Shown here piece after piece: positions 1-10,413 of a stretch of DNA of 64,000 nucleotides. The position numbers and the translations under genes are program-made. The stretch spans positions 62,001 through 126,000 of the forward strand of contig CM022369.1 of NCBI GenBank assembly GCA_011800155.1. The letters are read 5' to 3'. Source of the DNA: Flammulina velutipes. Its lineage: Eukaryota > Basidiomycota > Agaricomycetes > Agaricales > Physalacriaceae. Below the pieces are notes generated by a model. It was not told where the DNA came from. It saw nothing but the letters and a program-made list of their open reading frames with translations, and searched no databases. Each line of letters begins with the position of its first letter. The stretch's first letter is position 1.

Positions 1-1660
1 CGGCGCATGTTGGAAACGGGTGTATCCGTTGGATATACATACACCGATGCATTTTGATTACGTCGACGAGTGGATGGATCATCGGTGGAATTGCTGGAAC
101 CTATTGGCAAGGATGGATATGAAGTTGAAGTGGAAGCCGGCCAATGGAGAGGAGGAGTTTGAAGATTTTTATTAGGCTCTGAATAGTACGGCGAGGTCTG
201 GCAAGTTGTATTATCAAAGAATGAATGTTGGCGACACGCCACTTGGCCCTCGTTCGATCTTGGAGGTCTATTGAAATGGTTGTCGGTTTCGCGAAGAAAT
301 ACAACAATCGGACGATAGACGTACCCTTATCCTTCAAATGCTCCGACGAAGTTCCCATATGCGACCATCGCACATGTCCTATTGGATTGTTAGCAAGTAT
401 CGGGAGAAAAGGGAGACACATACCGTTGCTGGAGTGAGCACGAGCTCCTGGGTAGGTACGTTGAGCACAACAGCCTGCTGACCGACTCCACTACGTTGAG
501 GGTCCCAGATATCCGGAAGAGCGCGGAATGTGTTAGCCTACGACGCATTACATCTTATCAACCAGCCATCGTGGTTGGGTAGAGAGAGTGCATATGACGA
601 CGCATTCGTAACTGCAAGACGATGAGAGCGAGATGACGGCAGAAGGGAAGAAAAATACCAAAAAAGTCCTCTTCAGAGAGAATTCAACCTCTCCCCGCAC
701 TGCGCGATCGGCTCGGTTTCGTTCACTGAATTGCCACGGTGATCCAAAAAGAGTGGAGGTGCTCGTCCAGCTCCATAAGGATTTGCGGTAAAAGACGAGG
801 GCAGTTTCCGAAGCCCTAGCACGGATGTCAGAGAGGGCATACACGCGTACGGTCGACTCACGTTGTTGTCGATGTCCATTCAACGGAAGGAACAATATCG
901 TCGTCGCCGGTTCCCATACTACAGCATTCAACAGACGTCTATCCCGCAGGTCGTGCACGAACGTCTCGATGCGGGCTCCCACTGGATACGGCGGATGAGC
1001 AGTTTCGAAGGGTAGTCGTGATACCGCGGAGTTGTTCGACAGAGCGTTTTCGGGTAGATATGTGCATCTGGTGCGCGGTTCCAAGTCCTCCGTCGAAATG
1101 TCCGCTCGCTCGCTACTCGGGATTATCAGCCTGGTAGCATACGACGACGCGCCAAAACACGCACTACATTTTTCTCGGATTCCAGCCCGTCCTCAACCCT
1201 CTTCGCGTCCAAACGCTCCCGTGCAGATCGCAGCTGCATACGCTCTAAATGATCCTTGGTCGCGCTCGTCCAAGAGCTCTGGGCGTGGTGGGTCTGGTAT
1301 TTCGCTGCGTTGGCTGAATCGTATATTCCGGCCGCGAGCTTGGACAGGGTACGGCAATGAGATCGCCGGGAGGCGTCAATCTGGGGATGACTTGGTTTCT
1401 TTTGAGGACAGGAAAGCAGGGAACGCACCTCGAGCAGCTAGCGGTACGCACGTCGAGGGCAACCTGAGGCATGGTGGGGAAATGAACCTTGGACAACGAC
1501 GATGAGGTTCAAACATCTGTAGAAAGCATTAAAAAATACGAGAAAACGATAGAGCGGACATACCATGAGGTTATTGCGGATCTGGAGGCCGGTAAGCTAT
1601 GTCGTGGAGGATGGTGGTGGTGGTAAGAGGTAAAGATGGATATCGCCCCGTCATTGCCTC
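1..1660. other. No confident gene; scattered coding-like minus-strand pieces
   Basis: No complete gene could be assembled. On the minus strand, 1126-1428 gives a charged, helical-looking stretch (key words HLERMQLRSARERLD) and 548-1084 gives another open stretch, but I found no convincing frame-consistent joins and no family I recognise. These could be exons of a small nuclear protein or remnants of a decayed gene. The plus-strand open frames at 225-437 and 1032-1505 show no recognisable motif. Confidence 0.25.
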
Positions 1661-2949
1661 TTGCCTCTTACCATCATGGCATTACCAACTGAAATAAAAC
1701 AACTCATCTTCAACGAGCTCATCGCGATTCCTGAGATGTCAGACGAGCTATCTTCACTTGCACTAGCCTGGCCTGCCTTCTTGCCTCTAATCCGCACGCA
1801 CCGTTTCAAAAAAGTCAAGATTTCTACGAGGAACGTCAACAAACTACTGGCCTGCATCGACGGTGTACCAGCCATCGCAGCACTAATCCTCACGTTTGTT
1901 ATCAGTTCTTCTTCCATTCACAAAGATGCTCGTTTCGAGCGGCTATTGTCGCAGGCAACGTCCATGCAGGAACTACACCTGCATTGGACGCCGCCGTTAT
2001 ACTTGGACGCAATCTCCTCATCCCTCACGGCTCTCTTCCTCCGATATCCCTCGATGGACACAACAGCAGAACTGTCCTGGCTCCTATCCAGGCTACCATG
2101 TCTCGAAACTCTTGGCCTCAATGACATCAAAGTGTACCAGCTCTCCGGCATCGCCAGAGATATTGTCAGGTCAATGGAGTCATGCACGAGCCGTTATGAG
2201 CTGGAGTTGGCAGACTGGGCGCTCGTATCGATACCTTCATTCGGTTCTTTCCCGAATATTACCACCTTGATCCTCGATACAAGCTCGTCCTGTGACACCG
2301 TCTTCATGGATGTACTTGTGGCGACGCCAATGGCCTTTCCTGGCCTCGAGCATTTCCATTTTCCTGCGCCATACTTCACTCCGGAAATCCATAGGCGCAT
2401 CCAGGGCTTCCTACGAGCATACGGCTCGACTCTAAAAGGTCTCTATATCGGATGCCAACCAAGGAGTAAGTTTGTTTTCTTCTGACAGCCTAAAACGATC
2501 TAACGCTCGATCTTTCAGTCACCCCACACGGTCGTTCCTCGCGAGATTTCATCTCCCTACCTCCCGGCCTGCGAATTTTCGAATTCCAGATACCACTGTC
2601 TGTTTACAGTTCTGAGGAAACGGCCGTTGACGTCGACGCCATCATACGCTACGCCAAAACTTTGCAAAATCAATCGCATTCACTACGCGACATTAGGATA
2701 AATTTCATTCGTTTTCCAGAGAAACCCATCGATGACCAAGTGCTCGCTGCTCTCCATCTTTTGGACAGGGCGTTAACTTCGCCATCGCTCGAACTGACGT
2801 CGCTGGCTTTTAGCATGGAGAACCCGACGCAAGAGAAGGAATGGTATGTGTTGGACTGCGGCTTCCCTCGGGTCAGAAGGCGCTACTTCGAGATATGCAA
2901 TAGGGGTTTCTGGCGAAGGTTAGTGTCGTCCGTGGTATACTGGCCTTAG
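1661..2949 (+). CDS. F-box/LRR-like protein, two exons
   Basis: The protein opens with LPTEIKQLIFNELI, which resembles the start of basidiomycete F-box proteins, and continues with irregular leucine-rich repeats (LETLGLNDI, ITTLILDTS). Such proteins are usually substrate receptors of SCF ubiquitin ligases; the substrate cannot be inferred. One 53-nt intron at 2466-2518 (GTAAGT...TTTCAG) joins QPR to ITPHGRSS in frame, and the second exon ends at 2949. The start could be 1661 or the ATG at 1676, which places MALPTE first. The gene lies about 0.7 kb upstream of the large inverted-repeat element and appears intact. The F-box assignment is by resemblance of a short motif and is less certain than the coding status. 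Confidence 0.7.
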
Positions 2950-3665
2950 CTCATGTACTCTCTCAGCTTTCCAGTCTGCAGTCTGGACGTCTAATGATCA
3001 TGTGGATTGCATTCAAGAAAATTCCGGTACTCACACAATCTGGGTCTTATAACTAGCATTAGGTTAGTGGTGAAAATAGAATAATAGAGTCACCCCCGGC
3101 GTCGCCAACACAATTCACGAGTCATTGCCCACATAATGGGGGCGACTTTGAGCACGTGTCTCAAAGCCAAATTGTCTTTCCACGCATTATAATCATTGTA
3201 TGTATTCTTTAGCAGCTGGAATCAGGGAGTGTAGACAGAACCAAATGAAGGAACCTGAAAGTCCGTCTAACACCTCGAACGATCGAAGCTCCCCAACGAT
3301 AACCACATCCTATGCACATAAATTTCGTGCTCCAAGGCGTGTGTGGCGTACAGATATAAGTATCGCCACGCCACAAAATCCTTGAGAACTGCCAAGCCGG
3401 GACTAAAATCAACACAAGTAGTATTCTTAGACGTCACAAAGCAGTGAAGCTGTTCGTCAAATTCCCAACATCTTCTATCCAGAGAATCAAGCGCTGGTTG
3501 TGCCGCAAGGCGCCGTTTCTCGGATGGTCTACTGGCCAGCTGCAGAGCGGGAGTCAGCAAACAAAGTAGCAAGGAATGAGAGAGAGAACATACATGGAGT
3601 GGTTGATCTACGCGTAGATTTTCGGTGAAAGTTCTACAAGCACGACGGACGAATGGAATGTAGTG
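2950..3665. other. Intergenic flank of the large element
   Basis: No gene seen. An open minus-strand stretch at 3267-3707 has no recognisable motif and crosses the element boundary, so it is probably chance. The 8-bp target duplication of the large element begins at 3666. Confidence 0.5.
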
Positions 3666-3673
3666 ACTTTGTC
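3666..3673. repeat. Target site duplication, left copy (ACTTTGTC)
   Basis: ACTTTGTC here recurs exactly at 14441-14448, directly outside the right inverted repeat. An 8-bp duplication is the size made by hAT-like, Zisupton/KDZ-like and some other DDE transposases. Confidence 0.7.
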
Positions 3674-3922
3674 TATAGCCGGCGGGAAGGTCAAGGATGA
3701 AACCCACGCGCCACCATTGATCAATTTCTGTGACACGTGGTCACTTTCATCAAGTCACTTAGCACATATCGTGTCTATATCTTACGGGGCTCTGCGTTTG
3801 AGATGTTCCGTTATAGAAGAATATTTATTGTATAGGTATTATATAGCTATTACAATACTAATCTCATACAGATCGTCGGTGGGAAAGGAGTTAGCGTGTA
3901 TCTGGTCGTGATGAGGTGGTCA
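3674..3922 (+). repeat. Left terminal inverted repeat of the large element
   Basis: Positions 3680-3922 are the reverse complement of 14193-14435, with only two mismatches (near 3714 and 3836). The repeat starts CGGCGGGAAGG and ends GAGGTGGTCA. Similarity stops abruptly on both sides. Confidence 0.85.
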
Positions 3923-4578
3923 TGTGATATGGTGACCTCTGTTTCGAACCATCATCAGCTCGCACGTCGTCGTCATCTGCGCTATCTTGGCCTACATTGC
4001 TGCACCCACACCTACCGTCACTTCACACATTCAAGACATGATACAAATTCTTGCAAGACTGAAAGCAATGCTCAGTACAGAGCAACGGGCAATACGAGCA
4101 GCCAGCACAAGGCCAGAGCCATATTGGAACAGAAGAAGGTGGAAATTCAAAGGTGTCGTCATAATACATACATTGTATTGTCCTCAACTCATTCTCTCTT
4201 CTCTCCACTATGTTACATATTGCGGTTCACGTTGCCAGAGCCTGTCTGTTCTGTTCTGTTCATGGCGTGTCATCGCGCATCTCGCGGTCATTGTCGCAGT
4301 CTTGTCGTCGTGTCATCCTCATCGTCTCGTCGTCGTCGGTCGCAGTCGTCGTTGGTCGCAGTCGTCATTGGTCGCAGTCGTCGTCGCATCATCATGGTCA
4401 CAAGTATCATCACATTGCGTCGTACCAATCTGCCATTATCTATACTATTGTATTTTACCCCCACTGCCCCGCCGCCCCTGCCACCACCCGTACCATCCAC
4501 CACTTTTCTACTACAACTTTGCTCATTATACGTGTATCCTGACTAATCACACTGTTCTTATCTTCGACCATCATCATC
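3923..4578. other. Leader region of gene A1 with GTCGTC/GGTCGCAGTC tandem motif
   Basis: This gap between the left inverted repeat and gene A1 contains a short tandem motif (GGTCGCAGTCGTC and variants) at about 4316-4395. Overlapping open frames here are low-complexity Ser/Arg products of this repeat and are not called as genes. It probably holds the promoter and leader of A1. Confidence 0.4.
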
Positions 4579-7257
4579 ATGCCAGAATATACTGAGCTTG
4601 TTTCTTCCTGCATGCTGGCTAGACACTGGTTTAATTCTGTTCGGGGCGACTTTGACTTCCAATTGGCCAACATCATGATAGACGCGACGATCAAAGAACA
4701 GGAGGCGGCCATAGACGCGAAAGAGGATAGTAATGTGGCGAAGGGATTGCCTTACAACATCGAACCAGGATGCACCGTATGCAGGGGTCAAAATAGTTCA
4801 CAAGGCCCTGTATACCCTCCTCCTCTTGGACAGCTTCCCATCTCTGCAGTCAACATTGAACTTGTCGATATCGAGTTCAACCCGCGAAACATCATTCTGC
4901 AAATGCTTTGCAACGAAACGGAGACTGGTCACCTTCTGCTACAGGTACATCAGTACGATCTCTCGTTCTCTTTTTGCTCACACATGTCGTAGGTTCAAAT
5001 GCTCACTCATACCGTCTTGCAAATATATACCGGTACCCAATGGCATAACTCCATCTGTAAAGTTAGCGCTGATGTTTGTCCTCCTTCTCTTCCCGCACTC
5101 CTTACACTTACTATGATTTAGACCCGAGGTTTCCGTGTTGGCATGGCCCTCGACTTCGGTGACTGGGTTGTTGCATTCTTGTCTCTAGACAATATGTTCA
5201 AAGTGCGTGTATCTCATACATACTTGGATCCATTTAACATAACAATACTAAAGCCGATCTACGCTATCGACCGAGAGGATTTACCTGCTCAGCATATTGA
5301 CGTATATTTTGACTTCGAGAAATTCGTCGATTCTGCTGTCAATTGGGCACACTGCGCGCTATTTTCCCAGAAGCGAGCAGACGAGGCTACTCTCGACAAC
5401 AGACCAACAGGATTTCCCAACCCGCCAAAGCCACTAGCAACCAGGGACCGTCTTGCTCTTCACGCCATCCGCAAGTCTGACATATTTGGAGGACTGGGTG
5501 TTTATACTGCAACTGAGGTATTCTTCCTAGCCGGTGCATATAAACCTGTTCACGTCAAAGTAGAAAGACTGATACATTTTCCAAAGGTCTTGCGGGTGAT
5601 CTTATGGAGCGAGAGCTTTTCGATGATCCCAGTCGATTCGCCCGACTGATTGAAGCATTTTATGAGATTGCAGCAGCAGCTCATGAAGAGATTTGGTAAG
5701 CGTTGTTGAACAGTGCGTACTACTAATACTCACTATAATCAATGCACAGGGACTTTGTTAAACCGTTTCTCCACGATACCTTTTTTATCGCTGTAGAGAA
5801 TAAGCACCGGACGCTATATGCCAAGCGTCTATATATCTACGCCAAGGACCGTGTTCAAATGCCAAAACGTATGAAGACGTTAGTTAAGATGTACAAGGTA
5901 GTGTTCATTTACCGATCTGCTGAATTATAGTACTAATTATACGGCTAGTCTGAGATCGAGAAACGGTCCGCTCTCCATGACGGATGGATTAGAAAGCCTG
6001 ACGGAAAGCTCCTGGACACATTCGAGCCTTCCTTTCTTCAGAGAAGTCTTACAAAGAAGAAAAATCTGGGTTCACTGATCTTTGGAAAGGAAGCCTGGCA
6101 GAAACTTGGAGGTACCGTTTGGGACGACAATCCAATGGAGCGATACTTTGCGAACCGACTTCGACATAAAAACCCTATGGATCGCTTTGTCATTAAGAAG
6201 CCTTGTATGTTCTTATCTTGCTTTTTACATGTTTTTAACTGCAATTTAGTGGCGGTAGCGGTAGCGCCACCTCTAGACTTTCTTCCGCCAATAACCTACT
6301 ATGATCCACTCTATCTGCCCTCGAGTGATATGAGGACGTCATGGGTTCCGTCATATCTTTACTCAACAACAAGCAAGAAGTTTTGGAGTGTTCTACCACT
6401 TATGCCCTCGAATTCCTTTCCTGATCTTCCCTTTGGTGTTAAGTCAGTTCTTTTCTTCTTTATCATAGGTTTTAACAACTCTGTTCTAATATTTTCTAGA
6501 TATACTGTATCAAAGATCGAGAACCTCGCAGGGGATGAACGCAAGACAGAACTGTTCGACCATATCGTCAATCATACAAAGAAATGGGCTGTAGGACCTC
6601 TTGACTACTGTGGCATAGCGCGAATCGCGCATGGAAAGCAAGTCTATCTTTAGTACCTCAACCTCTAATCTCTAACTATAGCTAATCTCTAGGATCGCTT
6701 TATGCCATGACGATCCAGAGGCTTCACCCTATGTTGTTCATCGCCTGGCAAGATCCTTACACCGACGAGTACATTCGCAGAAAGGCTCTCGAAAGGTTGC
6801 CTACAAAGCTAAAGCCCAACGCGACGGAATTTACTATAATTCCTCTTCATCATCTCTTGGTGTCGATACCTCATCCATCGCAGCAACTGATGATGATAAT
6901 GGTGCCGCTTCGTCTGTTGTCAATTCTTCGTCCGCACCATCATCACCTGTGCCATCGTCGCCCGCACCATCGTCGCCTGTGCCGTCGTCGCCTGCACCAT
7001 CGTCGCCCGTGTCATCCTCCGCACCATCACATATATCATCGCCTATACCCTCATCATCCTCACTTGTCCTATCGTCTACTGTGGTTGCCCACAAGAAACG
7101 TCCCCCACCTTCACCACCTTCGACATCTTCATCGTCAAAGCCCCAACCACTCAAAATCAAGAAACCACGACTATCCGCAGATCAAAAGATAGCATTAGGT
7201 TTGCCACTAACGATATGGAGAACAAAGAAAGGAAAGAAAAGAGAAGGTGCAGCTTGA
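4579..7257 (+). CDS. Gene A1: conserved multi-exon protein of unknown function in the element
   Basis: The first exon starts MPEYTEL and carries YNIEPGC and FNPRN; later exons carry FRVGMALDFGDWVVAF, DLPAQHIDVYFDF, GGLGVYTATE, DPSRFARLIEAFY, WAVGPLDYCG and CHDDPE. The tail is low-complexity Ser-Pro followed by a basic end (KIKKPR, KKGKKREG), which may act as a nuclear localisation signal. About eight short introns are needed. All of these blocks recur in the same order in gene A2 (44032-46189), so this is a real protein family kept under selection, not chance coding. I do not recognise any catalytic motif, zinc finger or transposase signature. Its place inside a mobile element suggests either an accessory transposition protein or a captured host gene. 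Confidence 0.75.
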
Positions 7258-7321
7258 GAAAGGTATTAAGTAGGGAAATAGAATATAGAAATTAGCAATC
7301 CGTATCATAGGTATATTATCA

Positions 7322-8291
7322 CTACTGTCTTGGCTTCGGCGGACACTTTCGTCTACTTGCTTTCGGTAATACACGTCCCTCCATTACAGCAATGAAATGA
7401 TTCCATGTAGCATCTGGTCTGCTGCCTTTAGAGATGTATTCCGTAAGAAGGGCAAAGTGTTCCGTAGACGCCTTCAAGTACTTGACTTGGGTGGCAGTAA
7501 AGGTTGAAGCGGTATATTTTTCGCTTGGAAACGCGGCCTTGAAGGCATTTGAGCGTGTATCCAGGCGGCCGCCAACACCTCCAACCTGCTTGTAGATGCG
7601 TTGAAATCCCTTGGAGATATCTGCAGTCGAAAATCGACCAGGCCATTTCCCGCGAAGTCGTGGCAGAGGGATGTGATGTGGTACAAGTGACGTAGATGGT
7701 GGCGTAGATGTCGATTCCGATTGTAGTTTCAGTTCAGGAAAAGAGGCTGTAGTTGATACAGTAAATAGAATGTGATAGAGAAGAGAAGAAGAGACACATA
7801 CTGTCAATATCCATGAGTGTTGCATGATAATCCACGTCTCCGAAGATGTCTAGCGCATTGATGTTGGCTGACGTGGCCGCGGCCGACATGACCAGGGGAA
7901 AATTGGCAACAAAAAGATCAATATCATCCTGTCCAAGTGATACTGGTGGTTGGGCAACGTCAGATGGTGAAGGTAAGAGCGATGAGAACAATGGAGGTGA
8001 CGAGAACAATGGGGGTGATGACGATAATGGAGGAGGAGGAGGAGAGGACGACAGGAATGACGGTGACTCGAGCGACTCGAACAAGGGTGTTGTGATGATC
8101 TCGTTGTTATCAAAGTAGTTGAGGGAGAAAGACGAGATGTCATCATCGTCGAAAGATGTGCCGAAGTCATAGCTGGATGACAGTGAGTAGGAGTAGGGAC
8201 ATAATACGAAAGGTGTCGGGTCTGATTGTGTAAGAGCCCTGTTGTCGTCGTCACTGCTGCTTTCACTGCCTTCATATGTTGGATCCAGCAT
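7322..8291 (-). CDS. Gene B: acidic orphan protein with a small conserved-looking C-terminal domain
   Basis: Two exons join at an intron near 7744-7799 (GTATGT...ACTACAG), giving about 265 residues. The N-terminal half is acidic and rich in Ser, Asp and Pro (SSSDDDN, PPPPPLSSSPP). The C-terminal 110 or so residues are basic and helical, with the words GKWPGRFSTADISKGFQR and LDTRSNAFKAAFP, and end KCPPKPRQ. The charge layout fits a nuclear or DNA-associated protein, but that is inference; I recognise no family. It is convergent with A1, whose stop lies 64 bp away. Start chosen as the first Met (MLDPTYEGS). Confidence 0.55.
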
Positions 8292-8511
8292 TGAAGAACC
8301 TTCTAAAAGACGGCAGAGATAGCAATGAGAGGGGAAAGAGAAAGAAACATCTACCGATAGTATTATTATTTAAACGTTTCATGATCGGCTTCCTCTCTAA
8401 TATTATTTTCCCACCTTTGTCGCGTCGCCTCGTGCTGTGCTGCTCACATTTTGGGCTGGATATCAATGCAGATTCTGTCACATGATCGTATTATTATTAA
8501 TAAATTACATA

Positions 8512-9863
8512 TTAATCTTCATTAGGATGACTCCGTGACTCCGTTATTCGAGCGCACATCTGATAGAATATAATCCATCCAGAATGCATCGTAAGTTTAG
8601 GTGATCCCAAATCCTTATAGACGACAGCTGCCTGCTGTTCAAAGTCATCGTCTACCCAAGAGAAACATTCTTTCCTTGATTTCTCCATATCCTCTCGAAG
8701 CGCGTTAACAACCTCCATCTGAATTGGTACCCCCGCATTAGTAAGGCTAAATCGATCGGGAAAATCGAAGATAACTGCTGGTGCAACACCTGAAGGAAGT
8801 AGCTTTTCAGCTTGTTTTCGGATACGGTGATTGTTCCAGTATTCGCGAAATTCAGTAACACATTGTTCGACAATCTGGGACCATATCCAATTGAAGACAT
8901 TTCTATGAGGTATGTTAGCAATTTGAAAATGGATTCAATAGAGTAGGAAAACATACACATGCAGAGGATCATGTGCTTTGAATCCTCGAGTATAGGCTGG
9001 CTCTAGAAGAGCAGACTTGAGATCACGGCCATTGAACTTGCGCATATAAGACCATACACTCTCGATCGGAGTGTTGTCCGTACTAGGCATAGAGACAGAG
9101 TCTGGTTGCTCTTCGAATGAAATATCAGAACGACCCAGAATTTGAGGATAAATCCACTAGCATGACAGCGCATACCATAGATGTCGAACCCTACATGACC
9201 TAATCGTAATGCCTTGAAGTTAAGCTTTTCGTGGCCATCACAATGGAGTTCGAGAAAGACAGCCTTCCCGTCCAAATGTCCATCTCGCTTTCGCCTTCCT
9301 TTACGCCCAGTATAGCGAAGTTGGAAACCTTCCTCAAAGTTTTCGTGCATGATCTTTCGAATAGTATCCCTGAAAATAACATCAATCACAGTAGAACAGC
9401 AGAAACGGCATAAAGGAATATACCTTGGGATTTGAATATTCTCCAATCGTGAGATCTTATTCTTGATAGTGTTGGGTCCGTTCATAGACGATAAGTTGTC
9501 TGAGACGTATTCACAGACTAGAGTTGTAGCGACAGGCAGAGGTACTGGCTTCCGTGCTGTTGGAGTATTGAACTTTCGATTCAGGCTTTTCAGAGTAGAA
9601 AGCCTTTGAATGTTATCAGAAGAAGTCGTGAGGAGGTCATTTTGACGACGTACTGTATGTGATAGCCATGATCTTTTGCAAGATAGTCTAGCCGCTCAGC
9701 CAATGTCAAGCCCTTTCGTGCATACTCATGAAGAGCGCGAGATAAGATATCGTCAGATGGACCTATTCATGCTAAGCTGCATATCAAGTAGAAAGATGCC
9801 TCGTATCTTACGCGATCCATTGAAGTGACCATTCCTTCCCGTAGGGTTATTTGACGATGACAT
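8512..9863 (-). pseudogene. Gene C: rve/DDE integrase-like transposase with core deletion
   Basis: Spliced reading gives MSSSNNPTGRNGHFNGSR, then ALHEYARKGLTLAERLDYL, then LKSLNRKFNTPTARKP, NGPNTI, and the integrase core block HCDGHEKLN...DIYGMR (first catalytic Asp). Further on come STDNTPIESVWSY (third acidic residue, Glu), LHVNVFNWIW, EYWNNHRIR and LPSG, the pattern of mushroom rve-like integrases. Around 9120-9160 the reading frame changes and roughly 50 residues expected between the first Asp block and the STDN block are absent, including the segment that should hold the second catalytic Asp. I therefore call it a deletion derivative. A start at 9863 and introns near 9770-9810, 9615-9670, 9390-9425 and 8905-8955 fit. 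If the missing part were in an unrecognised exon the call would change, but there is no room for one. Confidence 0.7.
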
Positions 9864-10413
9864 CACCAGGAGAAGAGTAGTAACTGGCAAGCGTGAGAAG
9901 ACCGACCACTATGTGAGCGTGCAGGTGCAGCGTACAAAACGGAGTAGCACAGATTAGAGATGCAAAGGTGCGAAGAAGATAAAAAGATAATCATCCAACT
10001 ATATATAGTTTGTGGCGAAGTAGGCGAAGTAGATACACGCGCGGTGGCGGCCGGGCCGAACTCACCCGAACGTCGTCGTCCGGAGATCATCGTGATCTTG
10101 ATCCACCTATTTACTACTCACTACTTGCCACTAATACTGTGCTGCTACTGCTTGGATCTGGAATCTGGAAACACTGACATGTAACAATTAGCACATTGGC
10201 ATGTAGTAATTAGTAATTAGCGCCACTCTGACATGTAGCATATAGCAATCAGCACGAACCAAACTGGCACCCGCAAGAACATTTCATAATACTATATATT
10301 TCTCTATGAGGCCTTCGGACTCCCCTCTTGTCGACAATACTTCGTTATTTTCTCACGCACTCGTGCACTCACCATCTACGCCTTTTACCGCCACACTTTG
10401 TTGCCTTATTTCT
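9864..10413. promoter_or_regulatory. Divergent promoter region between integrase C and alpha-kinase D
   Basis: This 550-bp gap separates the divergent starts of C and D. On the plus strand a TATA-like run (ACTATATATTTC) lies near 10291, about 120 bp before the D start. A second TATA-like run (CTATATATAG) near 10000 could serve either gene. No other gene is seen; the open frame at 9863-10090 on the minus strand has no motif. Confidence 0.4.

Noticed and set aside
4288..4546. Overlapping long open frames at 3896-4595
   Set aside because: They are driven by the GTCGTC/GGTCGCAGTC repeat, encode low-complexity Ser/Arg/Val, and lie before the conserved start of gene A1.
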